From: an uncultured Rhizobium sp.
GTDB taxonomy: Bacteria > Pseudomonadota > Alphaproteobacteria > Rhizobiales > Rhizobiaceae
Direction of reading: 5' to 3'
Assembly (NCBI GenBank): GCA_945952045.1
Contig: CAMFHE010000015.1
Location: 44,361-108,360, forward strand
DNA length: 64,000 bases
The first letter of the stretch is position 1; the number at the start of each line of letters is the position of its first letter. The notes below the pieces were generated by a model that made no database searches, was not told the DNA's origin, and saw nothing but the letters and a program-made list of their open reading frames with translations. The translations under genes were made by a program, and so were the position numbers. Shown here piece by piece: positions 48,639 through 58,770 of the stretch.

Positions 48639-50048
48639 ATGCGGCCATTCCTGCGCGCCATGACACTTGCCCGCCTCGCCACCGCCCTGCCGCTTCTGGC
48701 GGTGCTGACGGCCGGCGGCGATATGGCGACGCGGGCGCAATCGCCGGAGCCGATCCCGGATGCGGCCGCTTCGCCGGCTACGCCGAACGAGCTGGAAAGC
48801 GCCCTGCAGAAGAAGCGCGACGCCACCCGCGTCGAACTCGACGCCCTGTCGCGCACCATGACACTGTCCACCGACAAGGTGAAAGCGCTGGAAGACGGCA
48901 TCGCCGCCCTCGACAAGAGCAGCGCCAGCCTGCGCCAGGCGCTGATCGAATCGGCCGCCAAGCGCAAGTCGATCGACAAGGACATCGCCAAGGGCGAATC
49001 CCGGCTGGCCGAATTGCAGGTGCGCAGCGACATGATCCATGGTTCGCTGCGCGAGCGGCGCGGTCTGCTGGCCGAAGTGCTGGCCGCCCTGCAACGCATG
49101 GGTCGCAACCCGCCGCCCGCCCTTCTGGTGACGCCGGAAGATGCGCTGGCCTCCGTGCGCAGCGCCATTCTTCTGGGCGCCGTGGTGCCGGGCATTCGCC
49201 ATGAGACGGAAAAACTTGCCGCCGACCTCGATGAACTGACAACGCTTTCAGCGCGTATCCGCACCGAAAGGGAAACGCTCACCGCCGCCATGTCCACCAG
49301 CATGGAGGAGGAGCGGCGCATGGATCTGCTGATCGTCGAGAACGACAAGGCGAGTCGCCGCAGCGCCGGCGAGCTGGAGACCGAACGCAGCCACGCCGAG
49401 GAGCTGGCGGCCAGGGCGACGAGCCTCGAATCGCTGATCGGCTCGCTGGAAACGGAGATCACCTCGGCCCGCGATGCCGCGGCCGCCGCCCGCGTCGAGG
49501 AGGAGCGTCGCCGGCTGATGTCGGACGAGCAGCGCCAGAAGGCGCGCGAGCTTGCCGAAAGCGGCGTGCCCGACAAAAACCGTATTGCGCCCGCATATGC
49601 ATTTTCCGACCTGAAGAAGAAGCTGGAGCTTCCGGTCGCCGGTACGATCCTGCGCCAGTTCGGCGATGCCGACGGCACCGGGCATCCGGCGAGAGGCATG
49701 ACCGTCGCCGTCGATGCCGGTGCGCTCGTCACTGCGCCGGCGGATGGCTCGGTGGTGTTTGCCGGCGCCTTCCGCAGCTACGGCCAGATGATCATCCTCA
49801 ACACCGGCGACGGCTACCATCTGGTGATGTCGGGGATGGATCAGATCAAGACGCGTCAGGGCAAGTTCGTGTTCGCGGGCGAGCCCCTGGCGGTGATGGG
49901 TGAGAAAAGAGTTGCAAGCGCGACGGCTTTGGCGCTGGAAACCGACCGTCCGACGCTTTACATTGAATTTCGAAAAGACGGTGCACCGGTCGATTCCCGA
50001 CCCTGGTGGACCGCAACAAGCTCTGGAAAGGCACGCAATGATACGTAG
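48639..50048 (+). CDS. Murein hydrolase activator EnvC family protein (degenerate LytM)
   Basis: 469 residues from the ATG at 48639; a start at 48660 is also possible. A signal peptide, long coiled coils (about 60-330, rich in Glu/Arg/Ala/Leu) and a C-terminal LytM domain (about 355-460) give the EnvC layout. The usual zinc ligands (H-x3-D and HxH) are missing: RGMTVAVDAGALVTAPADG has no first-His/Asp pair. It therefore likely activates an amidase at division without cutting peptidoglycan itself. It overlaps ctpA by 11 bases. Confidence 0.85.
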   Translation: MRPFLRAMTLARLATALPLLAVLTAGGDMATRAQSPEPIPDAAASPATPNELESALQKKRDATRVELDALSRTMTLSTDKVKALEDGIAALDKSSASLRQALIESAAKRKSIDKDIAKGESRLAELQVRSDMIHGSLRERRGLLAEVLAALQRMGRNPPPALLVTPEDALASVRSAILLGAVVPGIRHETEKLAADLDELTTLSARIRTERETLTAAMSTSMEEERRMDLLIVENDKASRRSAGELETERSHAEELAARATSLESLIGSLETEITSARDAAAAARVEEERRRLMSDEQRQKARELAESGVPDKNRIAPAYAFSDLKKKLELPVAGTILRQFGDADGTGHPARGMTVAVDAGALVTAPADGSVVFAGAFRSYGQMIILNTGDGYHLVMSGMDQIKTRQGKFVFAGEPLAVMGEKRVASATALALETDRPTLYIEFRKDGAPVDSRPWWTATSSGKARNDT

Positions 50049-51360
50049 GGCTTCTCTTGTTCTCGTGGGCGCTCTGATGGGCGCGACGGCGATGAGCGTC
50101 GTTTACTCGGCCGGCATGCCCGCCGTGGCCGCGGGCTCTTCCACCTACAAGGAACTGTCGATCTTCGGCGACGTGTTCGAACGCGTGCGTGCCCAGTATG
50201 TGACGCCGCCGCAGGAAGACAAGCTGATCGAAAATGCCATCAATGGCATGCTGACCTCCCTCGACCCGCATTCGAGCTACATGAATGCCAAGGACGCCGA
50301 GGACATGCGCAGCCAGACCAAGGGCGAGTTCGGCGGCCTCGGCATCGAAGTGACCATGGAAGACGAAATGGTCAAGGTCATCACCCCGATCGACGACACC
50401 CCGGCTTCGCGCGCCGGCGTTCTGGCGGGCGACTATATTTCCGAAATCGATGGCGCGCCCGTGCGCGGCCTGAAGCTTGAAGACGCCGTCGAGAAGATGC
50501 GCGGCGCCGTCAACACGCCGATCAAGCTGAAGCTGCTCCGCAAGGGCGCCGACAAGCCGATCGAACTGACCATCGTGCGTGACATCATCCCGGTCCGCGC
50601 CGTCAAGTGGCGCGTCGAGAACGATGTCGGCTATCTGCGCATCATCTCCTTCTCGGAAAAGACCTATGACGATCTGGTCAAGGGCATCGACGGCATCAAG
50701 AAGCAGGTGCCGGCCGACAAGCTGAAGGGCTATGTGCTCGACCTGCGCCTCAATCCGGGCGGTCTGCTCGACCAGGCGATCAACGTCTCCGACGCTTTCC
50801 TGGAGCGTGGCGAGGTGGTTTCCACCCGTGGCCGCAACCCGGACGAAACCCGTCGCTTCAACGCCAGCGCAGGCGATCTCTCCGACGAAAAGCCGGTGAT
50901 CGTGCTGATCAACGGCGGCTCGGCATCGGCATCGGAAATCGTCGCCGGCGCCCTGCAGGACCAGCATCGCGCCACGGTTCTCGGCACCCGCAGCTTCGGC
51001 AAGGGTTCGGTTCAGACCATGATCCCGCTCGGCGAGAACGGCATGCTGCGCCTGACGACGGCGCTGTATTACACGCCGTCCGGCAAGTCGATCCAGGGCA
51101 CCGGCATCCAGCCGGACATCAAGGTCGATCAGCCGCTGCCTGCAGAACTGCAGGGCAAGCTGACCACCGAAGGCGAATCCTCGCTGCCGGGCCACATCAA
51201 GGGCCAGAGCGAAACCGAGGAAGGCTCGGGCTCGTCTGCCTACGTGCCGCCGGAGCCGAAGGACGACATCCAGCTCAACTACGCGCTCGACCTGCTGCGC
51301 GGCGTCAAGAAAGATCCCGCCTTCCCGCCGATGCCGGACAAGGCCGAAGTCACGAAGTAA
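50038..51360 (+). CDS. ctpA: Carboxyl-terminal processing protease (S41)
   Basis: 440 residues. Signal peptide or membrane anchor (1-31), PDZ domain (about 95-170: GGLGIEVTMEDEMVKVITPIDDTPASRAGVLAGD), S41 catalytic domain with Ser in GGSASASEIVAGAL near residue 300 and Lys in SFGKGSVQ near 322. Periplasmic Ser/Lys protease that trims C-termini of envelope proteins. The start codon lies inside the end of the EnvC gene, with AAAGG upstream; envC-ctpA is a conserved alphaproteobacterial pair. Confidence 0.94.
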   Translation: MIRRASLVLVGALMGATAMSVVYSAGMPAVAAGSSTYKELSIFGDVFERVRAQYVTPPQEDKLIENAINGMLTSLDPHSSYMNAKDAEDMRSQTKGEFGGLGIEVTMEDEMVKVITPIDDTPASRAGVLAGDYISEIDGAPVRGLKLEDAVEKMRGAVNTPIKLKLLRKGADKPIELTIVRDIIPVRAVKWRVENDVGYLRIISFSEKTYDDLVKGIDGIKKQVPADKLKGYVLDLRLNPGGLLDQAINVSDAFLERGEVVSTRGRNPDETRRFNASAGDLSDEKPVIVLINGGSASASEIVAGALQDQHRATVLGTRSFGKGSVQTMIPLGENGMLRLTTALYYTPSGKSIQGTGIQPDIKVDQPLPAELQGKLTTEGESSLPGHIKGQSETEEGSGSSAYVPPEPKDDIQLNYALDLLRGVKKDPAFPPMPDKAEVTK

Positions 51361-51371
51361 CCTTGAAAGAC

Positions 51372-51404
51372 AGGCGCCGGCTTTTGCGAGCCGGCGCCTT
51401 TATC
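51372..51404 (+). terminator. Rho-independent terminator after ctpA
   Basis: AGGCGCCGGC / GCCGGCGCCT 10-bp perfect stem, 8-base loop, TTTAT tail. Confidence 0.85.
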
Positions 51405-51472
51405 TTGCCCGTGATGTCCTCGCCTATCATCGATGACGGGATGTCGCAGGGGCGCTAAGCGGGCGGCAGACG

Positions 51473-52663
51473 GTGGACAGCAACCTTCATCTTCCATTGG
51501 GACAGAACAGAAAGGCTGCGACGCCGAAACGAAGACTGCTTTCGCCCGAACGCCTGCTGACCGTCCTCTGCACGGTCGCCGTCCTCGGTCTTTCGGTCTA
51601 CGCCACCCTCCCCCAGACAGGCCTGCAACGCCCCGCGCCGGAAACGGCAGCCACAGAACCGCAAAAGGATGTGGCCCAGGCCGAGACGCCAGCGGAGACC
51701 ACGCCAGCCGCCAAGAATGGCGGCATGCCGGTCGCCCATAGCCGCTCCGGCGCCAATGTCGAGGCAACCACGACGGACGACGGCTCGGTCGTCACCAAAT
51801 ATACCCCGAAATCGCGGAACGGCAGCGGTCCGGTTCTGGTTGGCACCGACAAGGTCGGTCAGGACCCGCGCATGGCGGCCATGCCAAACGATGCGCTGCT
51901 GGAGGATACGCCCGAGGGACGCCTGCCGATCGTCGGTGCGGACGGCATGCGCCCGGTCGATCATTACGCCCGGCCCTGGTCGGGAACGCGCAGCACCCGC
52001 ATCGCTATCGTCGTCGCCGGCCTTGGCCTCAGCCAGACCGGCACGCAGCGCGCCATCAAGCAATTGCCGGAGGAAATCACCCTCGCCTTTGCCGCCAGCG
52101 GCAACAGCCTGCAGCGCTGGATGCAGGAAGCGCGCCGCAACGGCCACGAGATCCTGCTACAGGTGCCGCTGGAGCCATTCGATTACCCGGATAACGATCC
52201 TGGGCCCGATACGCTGCTGACGACGAACGCGGCCAAGGAAAACCTGAAGCGCCTGCATCGCTCGATGGCCAAGATCACCAATTACACCGGCGTGATGAAC
52301 TATCTCGGCGGCCGTTTCCTCTCCAATGCCGATGCCCTCGAGCCGGTCATGCGCGACGTTGCAGACCGTGGCCTGCTGTTCCTCGACGACGGTTCCTCGG
52401 CGCAGACCCTGACCGGCACCATCTCCAAGACGCTGGAATCGCCGCAAGCCTTCGCCGACCTGCAACTGGACGGCCAGATCGACGAGACGGCCATCCTGAC
52501 CAAGCTGGACGAGCTGGAGCGCATTGCGCGGCGAAACGGTTCCGCCATCGGCGTCGCCAACGCCTTCGACGAGAGCATCGCCGCCATTTCCAAGTGGAGC
52601 AACGAGGCGGCGACCCGCGGCATCGAGATCGTCGGCGTGGCGTCGCTGGCAACGGACCGCTAA
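51473..52663 (+). CDS. Divergent polysaccharide deacetylase family protein
   Basis: 396 residues, GTG start. One N-terminal membrane anchor (about 25-47), a Pro/Ala/Thr/Glu-rich linker to ~165, then the divergent polysaccharide deacetylase (DUF610/YibQ) domain: IAIVVAGLGLSQ near 178, LAFAASGNSLQRW, HEILLQVPLEP, GVMNYLGGRFLS, LLFLDDGSS. The usual first Asp of NodB deacetylases is not obvious here (VVAGLG instead of a DD pattern). Envelope-associated; substrate unknown. Confidence 0.87.
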   Translation: MDSNLHLPLGQNRKAATPKRRLLSPERLLTVLCTVAVLGLSVYATLPQTGLQRPAPETAATEPQKDVAQAETPAETTPAAKNGGMPVAHSRSGANVEATTTDDGSVVTKYTPKSRNGSGPVLVGTDKVGQDPRMAAMPNDALLEDTPEGRLPIVGADGMRPVDHYARPWSGTRSTRIAIVVAGLGLSQTGTQRAIKQLPEEITLAFAASGNSLQRWMQEARRNGHEILLQVPLEPFDYPDNDPGPDTLLTTNAAKENLKRLHRSMAKITNYTGVMNYLGGRFLSNADALEPVMRDVADRGLLFLDDGSSAQTLTGTISKTLESPQAFADLQLDGQIDETAILTKLDELERIARRNGSAIGVANAFDESIAAISKWSNEAATRGIEIVGVASLATDR

Positions 52664-52679
52664 GGTCCTTGTTTTTCTG

Positions 52680-52723
52680 GCATGTCGGGGCGGAAAACCG
52701 TTTCACACGCTTCATGGAAATGC
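52680..52723. repeat. 44-base intergenic palindromic element, copy C
   Basis: Starts GCATGTCGGGG, core CGGAAAACCG, ends CATGGAAATGC. Same length and orientation as copies A and D. It sits between the deacetylase and rppH. Confidence 0.8.
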
Positions 52724-52761
52724 TCTAGAAAACGCAACGACACAAACATGCGGAACATGAG

Positions 52762-53283
52762 ATGAGCAAGAACAAGCCCCTGCGGGCCGAGGATCTCCCC
52801 TATCGCCCCTGCGTCGGCATCATGGTGCTGAACCGTGCCGGCCTTGTCTGGGCCGGGCGGCGCATTGCCGAGGGTAATTCCGAATATGACGGCTCGCCGC
52901 AGCTCTGGCAGATGCCGCAGGGTGGCATCGACAAGGGCGAGGATCCCCTGCCCGCCGCCATGCGCGAACTTTACGAAGAAACCGGCATGCGCTCGGTCAC
53001 GCTGCTTGCCGAAGCCAGCGACTGGATCAATTACGACCTGCCGGCCCATCTGATCGGCATCGGCCTCAAGGGCAAATATCGCGGCCAGACGCAGCGCTGG
53101 TTCGCCTTCCGCTTCGAGGGCGACGAGAGCGAAATCGCCATCAATCCGCCGCCGGGCGGCCATGATGCCGAATTCGACGCCTGGGAATGGAAACCGATGC
53201 AGGATCTGCCCGGTCTGATCGTGCCGTTCAAGCGCGGCGTCTACGATGCCGTCGTAGCGGAATTTTCCCATCTCGCCGGATAA
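52762..53283 (+). CDS. rppH: RNA pyrophosphohydrolase
   Basis: 173 residues, Nudix hydrolase RppH/IalA family. It removes pyrophosphate from mRNA 5' ends, starting RNase E decay. The Nudix box [20 protein letters not shown] (from residue ~54) is complete. [11 protein letters not shown] and LWQMPQGG are family-specific, as is the C-terminal [13 protein letters not shown]. Confidence 0.94.
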   Translation: MSKNKPLRAEDLPYRPCVGIMVLNRAGLVWAGRRIAEGNSEYDGSPQLWQMPQGGIDKGEDPLPAAMRELYEETGMRSVTLLAEASDWINYDLPAHLIGIGLKGKYRGQTQRWFAFRFEGDESEIAINPPPGGHDAEFDAWEWKPMQDLPGLIVPFKRGVYDAVVAEFSHLAG

Positions 53284-53304
53284 GCGGGGAAACAGAGGTC
53301 GTAC

Positions 53305-53955
53305 ATGCTGCATGTCGGCTGGAGTCATCGGGCGAAAACGCACGGTCGTGTCACCATCTACCCCGATGGCTGCCGCGACGTCATCGTCATCGAAGCCCCG
53401 GATGCGGCTCCGCGCCTTCTCTTCTCCGACTGGGACTTTCGGCCGCGCGTGGTCGATGTCACCGCCGGTGTCCGCATGACCGGCTTCCGCCTGCGCCCCG
53501 GCCTCACTCTGGCGCCGGAAGCGCTCGGCGAACTGGCGGGCGCGGAAACGCAGACCATTGCCTTCCTCGAATCGGCGCTGAGCCCGGCTGACGACATGGC
53601 CGAGATCGTCGACCAGCTTTCAAGCTCGACTCTGCCGCTCGCGCGGATTGCGCGCCGGGCCGGCGTGTCGCCACGCACCCTGCAACGGCGGTTTCAGGAA
53701 AAGCGCCTGCCCGCCCCGGATTTCTGGCGTCGCCTCGGCCGGGCGCGCCGCATGGCCGCCGCTTTGTCCGAAGACAGGCCGCTGGCGGATATTGCCGCGG
53801 GTTTCGGCTATAGCGATCAGGCGCATATGAGCCGCGATTGCGTGGAATGGTTCGGGCAAAGCCCGGCGCGGCTGCGCCGCGACGATGCGGCCCGCGCCAT
53901 TCTGGCTCAGCCGGGGCTCGGCAACTGGACCGGTGTGCAGATCTCGATGAGATAG
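53305..53955 (+). CDS. AraC family transcriptional regulator
   Basis: 216 residues. The N-terminal half is a short sensing domain of the kind common in compact AraC regulators (YPDGCRDVIVIE near 19). The C-terminal double helix-turn-helix (about 113-195) contains LARIARRAGVSPRTLQRRFQEK and LADIAAGFGYSDQAHMSRD. AGAGG precedes the ATG. Its last 49 bases overlap the tail of the VOC gene on the other strand. Confidence 0.88.
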   Translation: MLHVGWSHRAKTHGRVTIYPDGCRDVIVIEAPDAAPRLLFSDWDFRPRVVDVTAGVRMTGFRLRPGLTLAPEALGELAGAETQTIAFLESALSPADDMAEIVDQLSSSTLPLARIARRAGVSPRTLQRRFQEKRLPAPDFWRRLGRARRMAAALSEDRPLADIAAGFGYSDQAHMSRDCVEWFGQSPARLRRDDAARAILAQPGLGNWTGVQISMR

Positions 53956-54302
53956 CCGTTGGGATCGCCGACATAGGCGTTCATCTGTCCCCAGGGCATT
54001 TCCTTTTCGGCCTGCACCAGCGTCGCACCGGCTGCAACGGCGCGGGCAAGTGCGGCGGTGACATCGTCCGTCTCGAAGGCGAGTTCGAAGGCAGGCGCAT
54101 TCAGCGACGGTTTTTGCGGATGCTTGCCCAATTGCCGCATCAGCGCCATCGACGAACAGGCGAGTTTGGTGTTCCCCGTCGAAAGCTCGCCGTAATCGCC
54201 GCCCTCATGCAGGAAGGCGATCTCGAAACCGAAGGCGCGGTTGAAGAAATCGAGGCTGGCGGCCACATCCTCGACATAGAGAATGGTGTAACGGAAATTC
54301 AT
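53907..54302 (-). CDS. VOC (glyoxalase/bleomycin resistance fold) protein
   Basis: 131 residues with two beta-alpha-beta-beta-beta modules: RYTILYVEDVAASLDFFNRAFGFE at the start and GDPNGYLIEICTPV at the end, where the Glu is the usual metal ligand. Substrate unknown. GGGAG precedes the ATG. It converges on the AraC gene with 49 bases of antisense overlap, so the AraC protein may regulate it. Confidence 0.88.
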   Translation of the reverse strand: MNFRYTILYVEDVAASLDFFNRAFGFEIAFLHEGGDYGELSTGNTKLACSSMALMRQLGKHPQKPSLNAPAFELAFETDDVTAALARAVAAGATLVQAEKEMPWGQMNAYVGDPNGYLIEICTPVQLPSPG

Positions 54303-54381
54303 GGAAACGCTCCCTTGCTGATATCAAAGACATAGAGCGCAACGCGCGCCCGGTCTTGAACTTTCGCGACAGGGCGGAAAC

Positions 54382-54417
54382 GAAAAGGCCGCCCGCGAAA
54401 CCTCTCGCGAGCGGCCT
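54382..54417 (-). terminator. Terminator after bfr
   Basis: AGGCCGCTCGCGA / TCGCGGGCGGCCT stem (one mismatch) followed by TTTT on the minus strand. Confidence 0.8.
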
Positions 54418-54437
54418 GAGTTCTGCAGGGCGAAAGC

Positions 54438-54935
54438 TTAGTGGGCGTCGCCTTCGGCCTCGTCGGCGGAACCGGCATTGAGCTGGCCGTATTTCGCTTC
54501 GCCGATCTTGTCGAGCAGTTCGAGCTGGGTTTCGAGGAAGTCGATATGGCCTTCCTCGTCGGCCAGCAGCTGTTCGAACAGCTTCATCGACACGTAGTCG
54601 CCAGCCTCATGACAGATGTCGCGCGATGCCTTGTAGGCGGTGCGGGCATCGTATTCGCCAGCGAGATCGGCTTCCAGAACTTCCTTGACATTCTGGCCGA
54701 TGCGCAGCGGCGCAACGGTCTGCAGGTTCGGATGTCCCTCAAGGAAGATGATGCGCGCGACGAGCTTGTCGGCGTGCTGCATTTCCTCGATCGATTCGGC
54801 CCGTTCCTTCTTGGCCAGCTTGGTGTAGCCCCAGTCTTCGAGAAGACGGTAGTGCAGCCAGTACTGGTTGACGGCTCCCAGCTCGAGGAACAAGGCCTCG
54901 TTAAGCCGCTCGATGACTCTTTTGTCGCCTTTCAA
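54438..54935 (-). CDS. bfr: Bacterioferritin
   Basis: 165 residues, iron-storage 24-mer with haem. Ferroxidase ligands Glu18, Glu51, His54, Glu94, Glu127 and His130 are all in place, and Met52 is the haem ligand. The C-terminus carries an acidic extension. The start is TTG at 54935 ([18 protein letters not shown]) with AGGAG 8 bases upstream; it lies 35 bases inside the 3' end of the bfd gene. Confidence 0.94.
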   Translation of the reverse strand: MKGDKRVIERLNEALFLELGAVNQYWLHYRLLEDWGYTKLAKKERAESIEEMQHADKLVARIIFLEGHPNLQTVAPLRIGQNVKEVLEADLAGEYDARTAYKASRDICHEAGDYVSMKLFEQLLADEEGHIDFLETQLELLDKIGEAKYGQLNAGSADEAEGDAH

Positions 54936-55212
54936 GGTCCGCTCTCCTGTTTTCTTCGTGGAATTGCTTGAGGCGGGCCATAAAATCAAAAATCTCGGCC
55001 TGCGTCGAGTGGCGGCCGTTATGATAGGCTTCCGTGGTGCGAATAATGATGTCGACGACCTGGGGGAAACAGCCGCAGCAGCGGCCGCGCTTTTCCATGG
55101 CATGATAGACCTTGGCAGGAACGATCAACTGCCAACAGTCTTCATCGAGCAGCGAAACGATCGTTTCCTCGATGTCTTTCACGGTGATGAAATTGCAGCT
55201 GCATACGAGCAT
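54901..55212 (-). CDS. bfd: Bacterioferritin-associated ferredoxin
   Basis: 103 residues. BFD-type [2Fe-2S] domain: CxC at Cys4/Cys6 and a second pair at Cys45/Cys48 within GRCCGCF, so an extra Cys46 is present. The family reduces bacterioferritin to release stored iron. About 35 C-terminal residues beyond the domain are polar and rich in Glu/Arg. It overlaps bfr by 35 bases; both follow the Irr-type box. Confidence 0.9.
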   Translation of the reverse strand: MLVCSCNFITVKDIEETIVSLLDEDCWQLIVPAKVYHAMEKRGRCCGCFPQVVDIIIRTTEAYHNGRHSTQAEIFDFMARLKQFHEENRRADLERRQKSHRAA

Positions 55213-55311
55213 GTACGTCTACCCGACAATCACGCGCCTTGATTTTCGCCATAGAAACCAAAAGAGGACATTCCCTGTCAACATAAAAACATCACGAAAA
55301 ACCGCCCGCTT

Positions 55312-55328
55312 TTTCGAGTCGTTCTAAA
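55312..55328. promoter_or_regulatory. Irr-type iron control (ICE) box upstream of bfd-bfr
   Basis: On the minus strand TTTAGAA-CGA-CTCGAAA, 15 of 17 positions matching TTTAGAA-N3-TTCTAAA. It lies about 100 bases before bfd. Irr represses iron-storage genes when iron is low in several rhizobia, matching the genes here. Confidence 0.65.
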
Positions 55329-55386
55329 CTTGACAAAACCTGTCGTCATTTCAGCCGGTTACGACGTGATGCCTTGATGTCTCAGG

Positions 55387-58300
55387 TCAATGAAAATTGC
55401 GCCCCTTCGGCATCAGACGCGTGGCATCCTCGATGGCGGTCTGGTTGTGCGCCTCGCGCATGCCCTTGCGCTCGCGATGATCAACCGTGGGGCGGAGGAC
55501 CTCGTCAACGCGGGGCATGGCGGCAAAACGCTGCTTCTCCTTGTTCAAAAGGCCGAGAAGATGCGTCATGTCCTCCAGATGCTCGGCGACCACGTGGATC
55601 ACCTCGTTCTCGCGCTGCAACCGTCCGCGGATGCGCACCAGCCGCGCATTCATTACCACCGGACGATAGGCCTCGAACACCCGTTTCCAGACGATGGCAT
55701 TGGCAACGCCGGTCTCGTCCTCCAGCGTCATGAAAATCACGCCCTTGGACGAGCCCGGGCGCTGGCGCACCAATACGAGGCCGGCGATCGTCACCTGACT
55801 GTCGCGCGGCGCGGCCCGCAGGTCACGGTTCCGGGTGACGCCCTGCGCCGCCAGCTCCTTGCGCAGGAAATTCAGCGGATGCGCCTTCAGCGAAAAGGTG
55901 ACGGCGCGGTAATCCTCGATCACCTCTTCGCCTGGCGACAGGCCAGGCAGGATCACCGCCTCTTCCTTTTGCAGGTCTTCGCTATCGCCGCGCTCGAACA
56001 GCGGGAGGAATTCGGCCGCGCCCTTTTCGTCCAGCGCCCGCACCTGCCACAAGGCCTGGCGCCGGTCGAGGCCGAGCGAGCGGAAGGCATCGGCGTCGGC
56101 AAGCTTTTCGATGGCGCCGCGCGAAAGGCCGGAGCGGAGCCACAGATCACGCACCGAACGATAGCCCTGCCCGCGCCGCTTGCCGCATTCCTCCATCTCG
56201 GCCTCGCGCAGGCCGGTGACCTGACGAAAACCGAGCCGCACCGCCTTTCTGGTCCTGATGACAGACCGCATCGAGACATGGCGGATATCGATGCGGCGTG
56301 GATCGAAGTCCGTTTCCTCCAGCGTGCTATCCCAGACTGAATGGTTGATATCGACCGGCCGGATCTCGACACCATGGTCGCGCGCATCCCGCACCAGCTG
56401 CCCCGGCGCATAAAACCCCATCGGCTGCGAATTGAGCAGCGCCACGCAAAACACATCCGGATAATAGGTTTTTACCCAGGAGGAAGCATAGACCAGCAGC
56501 GCGAACGAAGCCGCATGGCTTTCGGGAAAACCATATTCACCAAAACCCTCGATCTGGCTGAAGCAGTTTTCGGCAAACTCCCGGTCGTATTTTTTCTTCA
56601 CCATGCCGGCGATGAATTTGTCCTTGAAATAAGCCAGCTTGCCGCTGCGCTTGAAGGTCGCCATGGCGCGGCGTAGCATATCGGCCTCACCCGCCTTGAA
56701 GCCTGCGGCAGTAATAGCGATCTGCATCGCCTGTTCCTGAAACAGCGGAACGCCAAGCGTCCGCTCTAGAACAGATTTGAGTTGCGGATAGCGATAGTCG
56801 ATCTCCTTCCCCTGCCGCAGCATCTCGCGGCGCTTGAGATAGGGATGCACCATATTGCCCTGGATCGGGCCGGGCCTGACGATCGCCACCTCGACGACGA
56901 GGTCGTAGAATTCACGCGGGCGCAGGCGCGGCAGCATGCTCATCTGCGCCCGGCTTTCGATCTGGAAGACGCCGATCGTATCGGCGCGGCAGATCATGTC
57001 GTAGACCGGCGCCTCGTCCTCATGGGTATCGTTGCCGAGATCGGCGAGCGTCTTCTTCACATCGTAATGCAGTTGCAGCAGGGTGAAGGCCTTGGCCATG
57101 CAGGTCAGCATGCCCAAGGCCAGGATATCGATCTTGAACAGGCGGACATTGTCGAGATCGTCCTTGTCCCATTCGATCATGTAGCGGTCTTCAGACGCCG
57201 TGTTCATGATCGGCACGATTTCGTCCAACCGGTCGCGGGTGATGACGAAACCGCCGACATGCTGGGTGAGATGCCGGGGAAACTCCATCAATTGCCGCGT
57301 ATATTCGGCAACGCGCCGCGTCGTCGGATCCTTGGCGTCGAGACCGGAGAGGCGCACCTGCTCCGGCGAAAGCCCATGCGTCCACCAGCCCCAGACATTG
57401 GCCGCCAGCGCCGCCTGCACATCCTCCGACAGGCCAAACACCTTGGCCACCTCGCGGCAGGCCGAGCGGGTGCGATAGGTGGTGACGCCGGCCGCAAGCC
57501 CGGCATGGTCGCGACCATAGGTCTTGTAGATATGCTCGATGATCTCCTGCCGGCGGGCATGCTCGAAATCGACATCGATATCCGGCGGCTCGTCGCGCTC
57601 GGTCGAGATGAAGCGTTCGAACAGCAAGGTCGATTTCTTCGGATTAACGTCGGTGATCTTAAGGCAATAACAGACAGTGGAATTGGCCGCCGATCCCCGC
57701 CCCTGGCAAAGGATGCTCTGGCTGCGCGCAAAATTCATGATCGAGCGGATGGTAAGGAAATAGCCTTCGTAATGTTTTTCCCGGATCAGCTTGAGTTCAT
57801 GCTGGATCTGGTGGACGAGCTTTCCCGGCATGCCTTCGGGAAACCGCGCTGCCGCCCCTTCCCAGGTGAGCCGCGCCAACGTCTCGGTCAATGTCTCGCC
57901 TTGCACGCTTTCATCGGGATAGAGATGGCCGAGTTCGTCGAGCGAAAACTTTAGCCGGCGAAAGAATTTGACCGTATTGGCCACCGCCTGATCGTGCTCA
58001 CGCAGCAGGCGTTTCATTTCTGTCCCGTGCTTCACATGCCGCTCGGCATTGGGCTGCAGCAGAAAGCCCGCCTCCGCAAGCGTCACATGGTTGCGGATCG
58101 CGGTGACGACATCGGCAAGCGGCCGACGCTCGGGCAGGTGATACAGCGGCTCGTTGGTGGCGATCAGCGGCAGCTTGAGGCGTCGGGCAAGACTTGCCCG
58201 GTCGGCGAAGACGAGACGGTCGAACCCGTCATAGGCCGGAGACAACGCCAGATAGACCCGGTCGCGGCAGGCCGCCTTCAGCCGTTTCAGAAAGTCTTCC

Positions 58301-58770
58301 AGCTCCGCCTCCTGCCCCTCCGGCCGCCGGCGCGGCGGCAGCACGGCAAGCATCAGGTTTTCATGGAATTGCAGGAGGTCGGCCTCATAGAGCAGGCACT
58401 GCCCCTTCTGGGTGCGCAGGTTTCCGGCACTCAGCAGCCGGCAGAGATTGGCCCATCCGCGCCGGTCCTCGGCAAAAGCGAGGATATCGGGCGTGTCGTC
58501 GGCAAAGACCAGCCGCGCGCCGGGCTGAAACGGTATGGGCGGCAGCCTGATTTCTCCGTCCCCTCCCTTGTCCGGCACCTTCTCTGGCGGCGCGGCCAGC
58601 GTCTTCGCCTGCATATGGGCGCGGACGACGCCGGCGACGGAATTGCGGTCGGCGATGCAGATACCGGCAAGCCCCAATGCGGCGGCGGTCAGCACCATAT
58701 CCTCAGGCCGGGAAGCACCCTCCAGGAAGGAAAAATTGCTGCGTGCGCCGATCTCGCAAAATTCCGTCAT
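55387..58770 (-). CDS. dnaE2: Error-prone DNA polymerase DnaE2
   Basis: 1127 residues, C-family polymerase of the ImuA-ImuB-DnaE2 mutasome. N-terminal PHP domain ([21 protein letters not shown]), polymerase core with catalytic aspartates in [13 protein letters not shown] near 395 and another expected downstream, helix-hairpin-helix and OB fold in the C-terminal third ([18 protein letters not shown]). The ATG at 58770 overlaps the imuB stop as ATGA; an upstream frame is imuB in another phase. It does translesion synthesis in the SOS response. Confidence 0.96.
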   Translation of the reverse strand: MTEFCEIGARSNFSFLEGASRPEDMVLTAAALGLAGICIADRNSVAGVVRAHMQAKTLAAPPEKVPDKGGDGEIRLPPIPFQPGARLVFADDTPDILAFAEDRRGWANLCRLLSAGNLRTQKGQCLLYEADLLQFHENLMLAVLPPRRRPEGQEAELEDFLKRLKAACRDRVYLALSPAYDGFDRLVFADRASLARRLKLPLIATNEPLYHLPERRPLADVVTAIRNHVTLAEAGFLLQPNAERHVKHGTEMKRLLREHDQAVANTVKFFRRLKFSLDELGHLYPDESVQGETLTETLARLTWEGAAARFPEGMPGKLVHQIQHELKLIREKHYEGYFLTIRSIMNFARSQSILCQGRGSAANSTVCYCLKITDVNPKKSTLLFERFISTERDEPPDIDVDFEHARRQEIIEHIYKTYGRDHAGLAAGVTTYRTRSACREVAKVFGLSEDVQAALAANVWGWWTHGLSPEQVRLSGLDAKDPTTRRVAEYTRQLMEFPRHLTQHVGGFVITRDRLDEIVPIMNTASEDRYMIEWDKDDLDNVRLFKIDILALGMLTCMAKAFTLLQLHYDVKKTLADLGNDTHEDEAPVYDMICRADTIGVFQIESRAQMSMLPRLRPREFYDLVVEVAIVRPGPIQGNMVHPYLKRREMLRQGKEIDYRYPQLKSVLERTLGVPLFQEQAMQIAITAAGFKAGEADMLRRAMATFKRSGKLAYFKDKFIAGMVKKKYDREFAENCFSQIEGFGEYGFPESHAASFALLVYASSWVKTYYPDVFCVALLNSQPMGFYAPGQLVRDARDHGVEIRPVDINHSVWDSTLEETDFDPRRIDIRHVSMRSVIRTRKAVRLGFRQVTGLREAEMEECGKRRGQGYRSVRDLWLRSGLSRGAIEKLADADAFRSLGLDRRQALWQVRALDEKGAAEFLPLFERGDSEDLQKEEAVILPGLSPGEEVIEDYRAVTFSLKAHPLNFLRKELAAQGVTRNRDLRAAPRDSQVTIAGLVLVRQRPGSSKGVIFMTLEDETGVANAIVWKRVFEAYRPVVMNARLVRIRGRLQRENEVIHVVAEHLEDMTHLLGLLNKEKQRFAAMPRVDEVLRPTVDHRERKGMREAHNQTAIEDATRLMPKGRNFH

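Noticed and set aside
55329..55386. RirA-type iron box (TGA-N9-TCA) next to the Irr box
   Set aside because: TGACAAAACCTGTCGTCA does not have the required spacing and symmetry.
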